A stretch of DNA of 64,000 nucleotides, taken from assembly GCA_038373865.1 (NCBI GenBank), contig JAXGGA010002903.1, forward strand, positions 1 to 64,000. Direction: 5' to 3'. The position numbers and the translations under genes are program-made. The notes below the pieces were generated by a model, which saw only the letters and a list, made by a program, of their open reading frames with translations, made no database searches and was not told where the DNA came from. Of the stretch, positions 42,690-53,425 are shown one piece after another. Positions within the stretch are counted from its first letter, which is position 1. Each line of letters opens with the position of its first letter. The stretch is from Uloborus plumipes (Eukaryota > Arthropoda > Arachnida > Araneae > Uloboridae).

Positions 42690-44203
42690 CAGCTTAAAAT
42701 GAACTGCAGCGATATATCAATGTCAGAAGGATCATGCCACAGTGATCTAAATGAGCTTAGGCACCAGTTTAGAGGTTTTGACGGGGTACATTTAATTGCT
42801 AAAAGAACCCAGGGGTGTCAGAAATTGAATCCCTGTGAATCCCAGCAGTCTTGCCGAGAAGGGGGGGGGGGGAATTTTCGTCTATCATTGATCTGGCTGT
42901 TAACAGGCCCAGCTGAGCTTAATTCAGTTTTTTAATGCCCAGAAAGAAGAGGTCGAATTTTCGAGGAATTCTCTTAGGTCGAGGAACATTCTTAGAAAAT
43001 ACTGGTTCAAAAGATGGAGACAGTGCCTGTGTTGTTGACCATTTTTAGAACCCTTTTCAGCTGTATACAGAAGAGCGGTAAATATTGTAGATGGATTTGA
43101 GGGAGCCAAAGCAATAAACGGAAGAACTATGACTGATGTTCTTTTCTACGTTTTAGAATCAAATAATTTTTCCATACATCCACTCCAACCTGGTTTGGCA
43201 TTGTTCCCACTTAACCAGATTCCAGATAGCTGAAATAAGTTTAATTTGCGGCTAGTAGCAGCTGACAAAGGCTCTCTTTTCAGTGCTTACATATCCAAAG
43301 CAATTATGGAAGAGTATCAAGATACTGTTGACGGCTGTGTAGGCTTGCAGTTCAATGAAACCATAATTTTGCGCTGCTCTTGCACTAATATTGATTCGGG
43401 GTACATTGGTCTTAATCTGGAGGGCAGATTGAAGGGTCACACAAAGAACACCACCCATAGCGTGAAAAGTATCATATCCATCAACAATGTGCACATTGTA
43501 ATCTGCGTTGTCAAAAACAATTGCACACATCCTCCATAAATACTCATTTTTTTTTTCTTCAGAAGCTGATTTCTCATCTCTCATATTTTAATACTTCACT
43601 GTAAGATGCCGAAACACCCATGTTAACTAATGTGGGTGGTCCGCTATTCATGTAGTAACTCAAACTTGAACCAATTTCCAATAGTATGTTAACTAATGTA
43701 TCAATCCAAACTTCCTGTGAAAGCACACAGCAGTACCTAATTGCACGGGAGATACAAATGAGCGTGGACGAATAGCTAAAATAAACGGCATTACCAATAG
43801 TAATTGTTTTTCTCTCAGTTTCCTTTTTTACGATGAATAATTTCTTGAATTTAGGAACTTGAGGGAATCGGGTATTAGTGCAGAATGTATTTCGTCTGTG
43901 TTTGGGAACTGAGAACAATCATAGCTACGAGCTTTCACATCATGTCGAATTATTGCTGCTGCAGTTTTGATTATTCTCTTTTCTTCTGCTGCTTCATCCA
44001 GCATTCAATTTTTTTTACCAGGAATCCGATAAAATATGAGGTGCTGTTCCGGTAAAGCAAATCACAGTATTTTTCCCAGATGCTTCTTCAATATACAGGC
44101 TGCTCCCATAACGTTGGACTAATTTTCGCTTCAGATGTTTGTCAGAATATGGCCCTATGTCTGGGCTTAGAGTGCAAAACAATTCCTTCAAATATTTTAA
44201 ACT
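42690..44203 (-). pseudogene. Decayed N-terminal/central part of the GCDTT-family gene
   Basis: The minus strand encodes, in broken frames, LKRKLVQRYG and SGKNTVICFTG (44200-44015), KKETERKTITIGNA and GVSASYSEVLKYER (43918-43574), FDNADYNVHIVDGYDTFHAMGG (43584-43252, quoted only in part), and APSNPSTIFTALLYTAEKG (43109-42924). By recognition these are consecutive blocks of the same repetitive family whose C-terminal half lies at 12260-13538. The gene's more N-terminal part is at 53426-53990, displaced by a 9.2-kb insertion at the TA at 44203-44204. Many frameshifts and stops make it a pseudogene. Confidence 0.75.
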
Positions 44204-44667
44204 ACCGTAAAATGGGGTGCATAGGAACAGCGGGGTCAATCGGAACAAAACTTCCCGACCGTACGAAGAAATTCTTCATAAATATACTATTGGGTATTTT
44301 TCGCCGTGAATTTTTTTTTTAGAAAGGTAAGATCATAGGAAGTATGAAAAAATTACTTTTGTCAATCTGGCAACGCTACTGGCTTCTAAGGAGAGCTGCA
44401 CGTGGAATGCTAGAAAACACCACATTTTCATAGACTGCAAAACTTCATATGCACGAAAAAACCTTCTTATATTTAAAAACTAAAGAGTGGCATGTTTCAA
44501 TTATACATATATCTGAACAACAGAATACCACATTAGAATTTACATTTTTTATAAATTGTGTCATAAAAATGAAGAATTCTGAAAAATGCCATAGGAAAAA
44601 AATTTGCGGGGTGAATCGGAACACTCAGTTCTGTTGTTCCAATTCAAACTTATTTTAAGGAAACTGT

Positions 44668-45054
44668 TTGAAAAATCAAGATTCTAACCACAATTCTTCT
44701 AATCAAGACAAGGACAAGGATTTATTACTGTTTATCCCTTCTCGTGAGCAACTAGATCTTAGAATGACAAAAAGTTGCAGATTTCAAAAGATTTTTTCTC
44801 CAGGAGACTTCTTTTTACTTAAAATACGAGAGGGAAAGTCACATAGATTTTATGTAGTTAAAGTGGCACACAGACAGTGATGAATAAGCGAAAAAATCTT
44901 TCAGGACAATCCCAGAAACCCAGAGATGTTAAGAAACTAAAGAAAAGGCAGAGTTCATCAAAGGAGATGTTATGAAAAAACTTAAGCCATGCCACAATTG
45001 CTAGTTTTAAGGACAAGTACATATTTGTGGACGACTTGAGGGACTTCCATTCAT
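44668..45054 (+). pseudogene. Tail of a possible pogo/Tigger-like transposase
   Basis: 44668-44880 encodes SREQLDLRMTKSCRFQKI and FSPGDFFLLKIREGKSHRFYV. Downstream, in another frame, FKDKYIFVDDLRDF runs up to the LINE insertion site at 45055-45066. The GDF-LL-K...YYV pattern is a small beta-barrel-like tail found at the end of several TE proteins; exon 2 of the 60502 gene has a similar GDWVSVNYDG. The catalytic core is absent, so the family call is weak. Confidence 0.4.
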
Positions 45055-45413
45055 GTTAAATCTTTGGTTAGGTTAGGTTATATTGTGTTTATTGGCGCAA
45101 GAACCTTATTAGGCTATACTGCGCCAAACAATGATTTACTTTAAAAAAGAAGAGATGTCAGAACTAAAATAATTTAAAATACAATGGATATAAAACTTCT
45201 AAAATTTTAAAAACACTTCGGGACAAGACACGAACAAAGTTTAAAATTTTTAAACAATGGGATGGAAGCAATAACTGCCAAGTGATTATGATTATACATA
45301 GATGATGTTTAAAATCCAAACAAAGCAAGAGAAAGAACTTGCTAACAATTTTTTATAAAATCAGACACACATAACAAAACAAAGACAAAACACTCAAGAC
45401 AAAGATAAAATCA

Positions 45414-45596
45414 CTAAATTAGAGACATAAAACCGATTTCATTTAAAAAGGGAAACAAATTAGGATGGGGTATATCCCCAAGTAGTTCGGTCAAAGATGG
45501 ATAAAAACTATTGAAATGTTTAAAACGTATACGATTAAAATTTGGGCAGTTACATAAAATGTGGAGCACTGTCTGGTTTACACTGCAGTTAATACA
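45414..45596 (-). pseudogene. LINE ORF2, C-terminal zinc motif
   Basis: Encodes CINCSVNQTVLHILCNCPNF, the CCHC-like end motif that follows RNase H in I/Jockey-type elements, then a terminal tail and stop. It is the continuation of 47675-48560 beyond the inserted element. The 3' UTR runs from 45413 to 45067. Confidence 0.9.
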
Positions 45597-45598
45597 TA

Positions 45599-47672
45599 GG
45601 GTCACCCGGGGCAATTCCTGGTCAGCAAGTTTCTGGGGAATTCCTGGTCACAGTCCTTTTTATGTCTTAATAATCCTTCAGCAAAATGAAAAAAAATCAC
45701 AGAGGTACTCTGAACTATCTTCATTGCAATTCATTACTTAATTATGAGTTGACTGTGTATTTAGTTTGAAAAAAAAAATTCTTTTTAAAATCGCTTGTTA
45801 AATTTCGTAAAACAAGATTGGTCTTAGTTTTGATACATTTGTACAAAGATCGTGATCAAACTCAAACTTCTGAATATTTTTCTTTTTCGTTTTTTGGTTG
45901 AATTAGGTACCATGTCAGTTACTGAAAAATAGTTTTGGATAATTTGCAGGAAGGCTCCAAATAATGCCCCTGGCTACTGGGGTAATTCTTGGTCAGAGGG
46001 GTAATTCCTGGTCAGTCCTTTTTTTAATATTTATGGATTATTATTTCACCTATTATTGACATATGTTATTGATTCAAACTATATGTAACTCTGTGAGCCT
46101 TAACTGCAAAGTTAACTGTAACCGCAATGTAACATTCTTATCTGTTAATGATAAGTATACAATATACTGAATTTTTCTTTGTTAAATTTCATCCAATTAT
46201 TTTATAAGTTTTAATAATTATTCTTAATTATACTAAGAACAATGCTTAATTGTAATTGCATTGTACTATTCACTTAACTGTTCACCTTAACCTGTTCATA
46301 ACAGACAGAAGCATGTGCTCAGTGTGTATGGTGCATTGTGCACCATATTTTTTATGGACCTATTTATTTGGTAGGTGAAGATTCATTCACAACAGATATA
46401 GGGTCACCCGGGGCAATTCCTGGTCAGCAAGTTTCTGGGGTAATTCCTGGTCACAGTCCTTTTTATGTCTTAATAATCCTTCAGCAAAATGAAAAAAATC
46501 ACAGAGGTACTCTGAACTATCTTCATTGCAATTCATTACTTAATTATGAGTTGACTGTGTATTTAGTTTGAAAAAAAAAATCTTTTTAAAATCGCTTGTT
46601 AAATTTCGTAAAACAAGATTGGCCTTAGTTTTGATACATTTGTACAAAGATCGTAATCAAACTCAAACTTCTGAATATTTTTCTTTTTCGTTTTTTTGGT
46701 TGAATTAGGTACCATGTCAGTTACTGAAAAATAGTTTTGGATTTACCATTATTGTTTTGAATAATTTGCAGGAAGGCTCCAAATAATGCCCCTGGCTACT
46801 GGGGTAATTCTTGGTCAGTGGGGTAATTCCTGGTCAGTCCTTTTTTTAATATTTATGGATTATTATTTCACCTATTATTGACATATGTTATTGATTTAAA
46901 CTATATGTAACTCTGTGAGCCTTAACTGCAAAGTTAACTGTAACCGCAAAGTAACATTCTTATCTGTTAATGATAAGTAATAAGAATTTTTCTTTGTTAA
47001 ATTTCATCCAATTATTTTACAAGTTTTAATAATTATTCTTAATTATACTAAGAAAAATGCTTAATTGTAACTGCATTGTACTATTCACTTAACTGTTCAC
47101 CTGAACCTGTTCATAACAGACAGAAGCAAAGCATGTGCTCAGTGTGTATGGTGCATGTGCACCATATTTTTTATGGACCTATTTATTTGGTAGGTGAAGA
47201 TTCATTCACAACAGATATAAAAGCTGTAGCTATTGCATACAAAGTGTATAAAAAGTATTTTGGCTAAGTTTTATTAAGTAAAGCTATTATGTTGAAAACA
47301 ATTGCATTCTTCCTTAAAAAAACTAAATACAGTGCTTAATTAGCTATATATATAAATAAATTATTTATCTAATTAGTTTAATAACTTGTATTAATAATGT
47401 GCTTACAAAATGTATGCATTTTCATCAATAATTTGAGTGACCAATAATTGCCCCGTAAGTGGCCAGGAATTACCCCATCTCTGGGGTAATTCCTGGTCAC
47501 TAATTAACGACAATTACTCAAGTTCATTATGTATTGTTGATAGCATGAATATTTTATTCGATGGACATCCCAATGTGCTTCCTCCATACCAAAATTTGTA
47601 ACTCTAACTTAGATAGATTTTGTGATAATTGGATGTTAATGCTTTTTGACCAGGAATTACCCCAGGTGACCC
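45599..47672. mobile_element. 2.07-kb TA-flanked element with GGTAATTCCTGGTCA repeats
   Basis: The ends are GGGTCACCCGGGGCAATTCC and, inverted, GGGTCACCTGGGGTAATTCC, flanked by TA (45597-45598 and 47673-47674). GGGGTAATTCCTGGTCA and variants recur near 45607, 45638, 45980, 46000, 46408, 46438, 46801, 46820 and 47491, and inverted near 47461 and 47648. The first 802 bases (45599-46400) are repeated at 46401-47220, including the terminal GGGTCACCCGGGG. No transposase is recognised; small frames such as 46338-46571 merely reflect the repeat. It splits the LINE RNase H tail. Confidence 0.9.
46401..47220 (+). repeat. Second copy of an 0.8-kb tandem duplication
   Basis: Nearly the same sequence as 45599-46400, starting again with the terminal motif GGGTCACCCGGGGCAATTCC right after GATATA. 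The second copy continues past ACAGATATA into AAAGCTGTAG and the rest of the element, which the first copy lacks. Small indels separate the copies (for example an extra TTACCATTATTGTTTTGA near 46744). Confidence 0.9.
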
Positions 47673-47674
47673 TA

Positions 47675-48560
47675 TAGGCGCTGGTTCGCGGCAAAGAAGG
47701 TATTTGTGTGTAAACCTGGTATGGCCGATGCGAAGACGGGCTATGACGACTTGTTTCCTTCGCGTAATATTAAAGGATTTGAAACCTTTTGTGAAGGGCT
47801 GGATAGAGTGCAACTTGTTTTGCACTTCTCCATCCCAGTCACGCTGCCAAGAGTTGTATATACTGCCCGTAATGGAATTTTTTATATCTTCATAAGGAAC
47901 AAGGTCTTCGCAATGGGCACTAGCGGCCTTAGCAGCTGCATCGGCTGCCTCATTGCCAGCAATGCCTACATGACTAGGTATCCAACAGAAGAAAATTTCG
48001 AAGTTATTTTGTATTAGCCTATGGTATGATTGAAAAGCTTGAATCACAAAAGGGTGGCTATTGTTGTTACAGTTTGAAAGGGCATCCAACGAACTTTTCG
48101 AGTTTGTGTAAATAATCCACTTTTTTTTATTTGATTGGGCTATTGTTTGGAGAGCGGTGACTATGGCTTTGCTTTCAGAAGTGAAGACTGAGCAAGAATT
48201 ATGTAGTTGTTGTGAGATAGTATAACCATCAATTACTGCTGCGAAGGCAACGTGATCATTTGCCTTAGATCCGTCGGTAAAGATTTCGTAATATGAAGAA
48301 TATTTTTGTTTTACCTCATAGTAGATCTGTTGGTATACCAAGTCTGCAGTAGTATCTTTTTGAAAGCTACAGAAATCATAAAGAAAAGTAATGTTATTTT
48401 GGTTCCAAGGTTCAATAGGTTCTGCTGCATCAGGTAAATCAAAATCAGAAAAATGCAGGGTGTTAATCGCCTGTCTCATTCGAATCCCAAATGTTGTGAT
48501 GACCGAAGGACGGCGCAGAAATAAATCAGTATATGATGGATGGAAGATATGCAAATGCAA
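47675..48560 (-). pseudogene. LINE ORF2, RNase H domain (5' part)
   Basis: RNase H with IFTDGSKANDHVAFAAV, FTSESKAIVTALQ, WIIYTNSKSSLDAL (the usual TDS is TNS, so the third acidic residue is lost) and WIPSHVGIAGNEAADAAAK. The frame reads FTHKYLLCREPAP and is then cut by the 45599-47672 element. Removing that element with a single TA restores REPAP-I-CINCSVNQTV in frame with 45598-45414. Confidence 0.93.
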
Positions 48561-50448
48561 GGGTGGTTTTGGTTTGGTTTGATTTTAAAATAAAAATTTA
48601 AAGATAGCACATGAACCTTCTCTGCACTATAGACGTCTAAAGCTAAGATATGTAAGCTTTGAATAGGAGAGGTTCTGAATGCCCCTGTGCAGATGCGCAG
48701 AGCGAGATTATGTATTGGAGCGAGGATCTTTAAATAACTTTTAGCTGCAGAGCCACATATTTGACAACCGTAATCAATTTTTGAGCGTATCAGAGCCCTG
48801 TAAATTCTTAGCATGGACTCTGTATCGGCACCCCAAGAAGTGTTTGCTAAGACTTTGAGAATATTCAGTTTTAATGAGCATTTTTTTCTTAACTCTCGTA
48901 GGTGTGGCAAAAATTTAAGTTTATTGTCGAGTATGATTCCCAGAAATTTTCCTTCAGTTTTTACAGATATTGGTTGGTTGTTAATAAGAAGGTCCGGATC
49001 AGGATGAAGACCTCTTTTACGGCAGAAATGAATGCAGAAAGTTTTTTGGGGGGAGAAGGAAAAACCATTCTCCTCCGCCCATTGAGAGACTTTATTGATA
49101 GCTATTTGAAGCTGTCTTTCAATGATACTCATGTTCGATGACGAAAAAGATATTTGGAAATCATCAACGAACATAGTACCTTTGACAGCGGGAGGCAATT
49201 GTTCGTGTAAGCTGTTGATTGCTATAATGAAAAGAGTAACGCTCAAAACACTTCCTTGGGGTACACCTTCTTCTTGGATGAAGGTATCCGACAGAACAGA
49301 TTTGACCCGTACACGAAATGATCGATGTTTTAGAAAATTGGAGAGGAAGATAGGGAGGTTACCTCGCAACCCATACTCGTGCAGAGTTTTGAGGATCCCA
49401 TATCTCCAGGTACGGTCATATGCCTTTTCAATGTCGAAGAATACGCTCACAAGATGTTTTCGTTTAAGAAATGCTTCTCTAATCGATGTTTCGAGAAGCA
49501 GTAAGTTGTCAATTGTGCTTCTGCCACGCCTGAAACCACTTTGATAGGATGATAGCAGGTGATTGGACTCCAGAATGAAAATCAGTCGGGCGTTAACCAT
49601 TCGCTCCATCAATTTACACAGGCAACTAGTAAGAGCTGTAGGTCTGTAGCTTTCTGGTTGGTTAGTCGGTTTGTTCGGTTTCAGTAAGGGTATTATAGTT
49701 GCTTGAGTCCATAATGTTGGGAAACAGTTTTCAGTCCAGATTCTATTAAAAAGATGTACTACATTTTCTGAAGAAGTTTTACTTAAATGTTTCAGCATGT
49801 TATTATGTATTTCATCAGGACCAGGAGAAGTATTACGAGATTTTTGTAAAGCTACAAGAAGTTCCTTAAGCGTAAAATTGGTATTATATGATTCTAAAAT
49901 GTTTGATTTAAAATTAAGGATTTTTGCTTCCTTAAGTGATTTAAGAGCTAAAAACTTAGAACTATAATTGCCTGCTTTGGAGACTTCTGACAGATGTGTC
50001 CCCAAGCAGTCAGCCACCTCTTTGAGGTCAGATATGGTTTGACCGTTTTTCTCAAGAATGGGAGCACAAGATGTTTGATAGTTACCAGCTATTTTTTTAA
50101 TCTTCCCCAAAAGGTCTTGGATGGGGTGGACGTCGTGATTGTGCTGACATATGTTTGCCACGAGTCCCGCTGGCTTTTTCGCCGAATCCTCCGAGCTTTA
50201 GCACGAGCTCGTTTAAGTGCTATTAAATTTTGCGTGGTCGGATAACGACGAAATGCGCTCCATGCTTTTTTTTGGTTTTTATGAGCTACTTGACAGTCTG
50301 CATTCCACCACGGCTTAGGGTATTTAATTCTACCTTTTGTGGTTTTTGGAATTGTAGCGTTCGCTGCTGCAAGGATAGTTTCAGTTACTCTGCTTACCGC
50401 TTCATTAATGTTGATATCAAGTACCATCTCCGGTGTTATGTCTGCCAT
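48476..50448 (-). pseudogene. LINE ORF2, reverse transcriptase domain
   Basis: 50448-50089 carries the linker (PKPWWNADCQVAHK). A frameshift in an A run near 50090 moves to the frame of 50110-48476, which has NTSPGPDEIHNNMLKHL, YRPTALTSCLCKLMERMV, QSGFRRGRSTIDNLL, SVFFDIEKAYDRTW, EGVPQGSVLS and the catalytic MFVDDFQISF. GKFLGIILD and KIDYGCQI mark the thumb. A second frameshift near 48560 passes to the RNase H frame. The catalytic FVDD is intact. Confidence 0.93.
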
Positions 50449-51219
50449 TTAGGTAAAAGCTGTCCAATCGGCTTTATCAAAACGCAGTCGGGCTTGCTGC
50501 TGCTGATAGCTACAGCGTCCAGTGAAGGTGATCTTGACTGGAAAGTGCCCGCTGGTATAAAAGCCACCTCCAACCTGAAAATCCCAAAGTGGCAGAAGAG
50601 AAGGTGAACATATTGCCAGATCAATCGCATGGTAAGTCTGCGTAGGAAGATGGAAATATGTATTGTCACCGTTGTTAAGAACGCAGAGATCGTTGTCATT
50701 TATTAAGTCTTCTATTATTAGACCCCTACTATTGGAGTCTGGGCTCCCCCAAAGAGGGTTATGGCCATTGAAATCCCCCAAGATGAGAAATGGGGGTGGG
50801 AGTTGATCAATCAATGTCTGCAATTCCACACTTCTCAAGTCATAAGAAGGAGGAATATACACAGAACAAACTGTGCACAGCGAGTGAAGGTGAACACGCG
50901 CAGCTACTGCTTGGAGGGACGTGTTGATATCGAGCTGGCTAGATGCATAATCGTTAGAGATTAGCATTGCCACTCCTCCGCAACGACGATCACCTGACAA
51001 GCAGTCCTTGCGGTATATATCGAAACCTTTCAAACTCGGTCTATCAACAGGTGACAGGAATGTTTCTTGCAGACAGAATATGGCCGGTTGGTGAGTTTCG
51101 ACAAGATCTTTGACGTCCGTGACATTGTGTGAGTAACTTTGACAATTCCAAGAGAGAATGCTCAGGGCCGTGATGGAAGAAAAAGAGAAAAAAGGCCAAA
51201 GGAAAGAGAAGCAGCTCAT
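50449..51219 (-). pseudogene. LINE ORF2, endonuclease domain
   Basis: AP-like endonuclease with SILSWNCQSYSHN, CLQETFLSP, PPPFLILGDFNGHNPLW and AIDLAICSP. The usual SDH motif near the end reads SGHFPV, replacing the catalytic aspartate with glycine. The frame ends in a TAA at 50449-50451 that interrupts what should be a continuous ORF2, because the linker to the RT resumes in the same phase at 50448. It nicks target DNA in active relatives; this copy should not. Confidence 0.92.
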
Positions 51220-52496
51220 TTAGTGGGGACGTCCGTCCATCCTTCATCTTCGGATGGCGGAAGTTCTTCAAATTCTACATCCTCAACCTCCCCATGAGAA
51301 GGAGCAAGTTCCTCGTGAAGAGATTTCGTCAGTTTATTTTTCTTGCCAGAATACAAGAAGTCTTCTTTTTTAAATTGAAAAAATTGAGGGGGCCTTTGTT
51401 TAGAGGGAACCTCCATTTTAGCGCGCATTTGAATAAGTTTCTTTTTCGCTGCAGTTTGCTTCGCTTTTTTATGACTTGCCGTGTTTGCAGTTTGAGTTTC
51501 ATCTGTATTATTTTTAGCATTTTGTTTTTGTGTGTTTTCACTTATTTGCTTTGAAGAAGCATTAGGACTATTATTTTGTTTAATTGGCGACTTGGTTGTG
51601 TTAAGTGTTTTAGATTTGGCAGCAGTTTCATTTTGGCTAATTGTTTGTGTGCTAGCAGATTTTAATACTTTTTTAACTGATGCAGCATATGAAAGACCAG
51701 CAGTAGGAGTCCGGGATTCGACTATTTTTCTGGCGTCTGGGTATGATAACTTTCGAGTTGTTTTGATGGTTTGTATTTCTTTTTCTGTGATCCACTTAGT
51801 GCATTTTCGAGAATATGAGGGATGATCTGCTTTACAGTTAACACATTTAAATTCTTTTGTACATTCGTTACTGTCATGGCCGGGTTCCGCACATCTGCCA
51901 CAAGTGCTGGTTCCACGGCAAGACATTTTTGAATGGCCAAATCGCTGACATTTAAAGCATCGTAATGGATTGGGGATATATGGTCTGATCGGACAAGAAA
52001 GATAACCTGCCTTGACGCGTGGAGGAAGATCAGGCTTACTGAAAGTCAATATGACGTGTTTAGTTGGCGCCATCTCGCCATCACGTTTGATAGTTATCCT
52101 CTTAACACCAGTAACGTATTGATCTTTCAGTTCCTCCAGGATTTCCTGCTCAGATGTATACAGGAGGTCAGGTTCCGAAATAACTCCTCTAGAAAAATTT
52201 AAGAATGAATGCGGTGTGACTGTTACAAGAAAAGAGCCAATTTGTTTTATGGATAGTATAGATTTAATTTGCTTTGTTTCTTTAATTTCTACTAAGAGTT
52301 CACCATTTTTTAGTTTTTTAACTGACTGAAACTCGCCTATTAAATTTATCAATGCTTTATTAATTAGAAAAGGAGAAACTTTGATGAAATTATAATTCGG
52401 ATCACTACGCTTAATAATAAAAAATTTAGCAGCACTAGACGTTTTCATCTGACGCTCCCCACTAGGGGGAGAAGAATTTTTGTTTTGTGTATCCAT
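51216..52496 (-). CDS. LINE ORF1 protein (gag-like)
   Basis: 426 residues, open throughout. The N-terminus has a serine/lysine region (SSPPSGERQMKTSS). The middle has an RRM-like stretch, followed by three zinc knuckles in about residues 177-237: CFKCQRFGHSKMSC, CGRCAEPGHDSNEC and CVNCKADHPSYSRKC. The C-terminus is lysine-rich and then acidic (ELPPSEDEGWTDVP). It should bind LINE RNA. Its stop TGA overlaps the ORF2 start as ATGA (51219-51216), so ORF2 is probably translated by termination-reinitiation. The first about 40 residues are duplicated upstream at 52648-52497 in diverged form. Confidence 0.92.
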   Translation of the reverse strand: MDTQNKNSSPPSGERQMKTSSAAKFFIIKRSDPNYNFIKVSPFLINKALINLIGEFQSVKKLKNGELLVEIKETKQIKSILSIKQIGSFLVTVTPHSFLNFSRGVISEPDLLYTSEQEILEELKDQYVTGVKRITIKRDGEMAPTKHVILTFSKPDLPPRVKAGYLSCPIRPYIPNPLRCFKCQRFGHSKMSCRGTSTCGRCAEPGHDSNECTKEFKCVNCKADHPSYSRKCTKWITEKEIQTIKTTRKLSYPDARKIVESRTPTAGLSYAASVKKVLKSASTQTISQNETAAKSKTLNTTKSPIKQNNSPNASSKQISENTQKQNAKNNTDETQTANTASHKKAKQTAAKKKLIQMRAKMEVPSKQRPPQFFQFKKEDFLYSGKKNKLTKSLHEELAPSHGEVEDVEFEELPPSEDEGWTDVPTK

Positions 52497-52983
52497 GAAC
52501 GGACCGGAATATTTATTATGAAAGGAGATACTTTTGAGAAGTCTAAGTTATCATTTCTTTTGATAATAAAAAACTTTGCAGTGTTTGAATAATAATCCAT
52601 CTGACGCTCCCCACGAGGGGGAGAAGTTTTTATTTTTAGAATCCACAATTGGACCGGAGAACTGGGGGGGAAAAGTGGGGTCGAGCCCCTGCGTAGCCCC
52701 TAGACAGGGGTAAGGCTACATACGACAGGGTTCGCCAGCTAGCCCTGAAGCCTCCCGTAAGAGATACCGCTTGGCCCCGGTACCACTCAGCCATCGGCAC
52801 GGTCGCCACACCTTGGCTTGGGCTTGTTCCGAAATTTGGCAAGTGTGGTGAGGGAAGGAGGGAGAAAAAATCCCTACCCGCCGAACTTCAGTTTGAGCAA
52901 CTGGGGGTCACTACTCCGCCAAGAGCTCGCCCCGAACACACCACACCGCAAGCCCCCCCACCACGACAAGGTAAACGGACAAC
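52445..52983 (-). promoter_or_regulatory. LINE 5' region with duplicated ORF1 start
   Basis: The segment around TCTGACGCTCCCCAC-AGGGGGAGAAG occurs at about 52450 and again at about 52601 (spacing about 151 bases). Each copy is followed by a GGACCGGA phrase. Beyond it lies a GC-rich 5' UTR. Tandem 5' units are common as LINE promoters, but promoter activity is inference. Confidence 0.6.
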
Positions 52984-52998
52984 GGGGGGGGGGGGGGG
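52984..52998 (-). repeat. 15-base G run at the LINE 5' end
   Basis: On the LINE strand the element begins with a C tract directly after the TSD. It may be untemplated addition at the end of reverse transcription or later slippage. Confidence 0.7.
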
Positions 52999-53009
52999 TT
53001 AAATCTTTG

Positions 53010-53423
53010 TATTTCAATTCAAAAGCATTTCTTAAAATTACTTTTAATTTTTCATAAGCTCAAAATTTTGAATTTTTACAAATTATTGGTATTGAAATTA
53101 TACATTTATTTGACAGTAATTATCTGTTCTTATTCTCCCCCATCAATATTACTCACGTTTGTGAGACCTATAAAGGTTAAATTGAAAAAAATAAAAAAAT
53201 TAACATGTGTTCCGATTGACCCCCTATCAGCGGGGTGATTTGGAACACCCATAATTTCCTATATATTTTAATAATAATTGTTCAAAATGTTTTGTCTGTG
53301 CTTGAAATATCAAAAGTAAAGCAAGACCGAAGTTTTTACCCAAAAATCAAATTAAAAAAAATCTTTTAACTGCTTTTTTTACAATCAAAGCTGAAAAGTG
53401 TTCCGATTCACCCCATTTTACGG
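53010..53423. other. Right arm of the CCGTAAAATGGGG element
   Basis: Holds GTGTTCCGATTGACCCC and GCGGGGTGATTTGGAACACC (about 53208-53249) and ends GTTCCGATTCACCCCATTTTACGG at 53423. These are inverted copies of the terminal motif. No gene. Confidence 0.75.
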
Positions 53424-53425
53424 TA

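Larger units (their letters stand above)
45067..52997 (-). mobile_element. Full-length but dead I/Jockey-group LINE
   Basis: Minus-strand non-LTR retrotransposon flanked by a perfect 12-bp TSD GTTAAATCTTTG (45055-45066 and 52998-53009). It has a GC-rich 5' UTR (about 52650-52983), ORF1 (52496-51216), and ORF2 with endonuclease, RT and RNase H (51219 to 45414). The 3' end on the plus strand reads GTTAGGTTAGGTTA, a short TTAGG-type tract in place of poly-A. Without the element at 45599-47672 it is about 5.86 kb. ORF2 has a stop, two frameshifts, the insertion and active-site losses. RNase H places it in the I-like group. Confidence 0.93.
44205..53423 (+). mobile_element. 9.2-kb composite TIR element, CCGTAAAATGGGG ends, TA TSD
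   Basis: The left end CCGTAAAATGGGGTGCATAG and the right end inverted, CCGTAAAATGGGGTGAATCG, are TIRs of about 25 bases. TA flanks both sides (44203-44204 and 53424-53425). The motif GGGGTNAATCGGAACA recurs inside (44229, about 44608, about 53209 inverted and 53230). The only coding remnant is a C-terminal tail at 44668-44880. After removing the LINE (45067-52997) the element is about 1.3 kb. TA TSD and tail layout suggest a pogo/Tigger-like origin, which is not proven. Confidence 0.8.

Noticed and set aside
44205..45060. Assignment of the CCGTAAAATGGGG element to pogo/Tigger as a firm call
   Set aside because: Only TA TSDs and a short tail motif support it; the catalytic domain is absent, so it stays tentative.
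46338..47267. Short frames sharing a HHIFYGPIYLVGEDSFTT peptide
   Set aside because: The peptide recurs only because the 0.8-kb unit is duplicated; no start context or domain supports a gene.
52660..52860. tRNA-like or SINE-like sequence (GC-rich, with GGTACCACTCAGCC)
   Set aside because: It lies within the LINE 5' UTR between the TSD and ORF1 and has no complete A and B box pair or cloverleaf I can draw.
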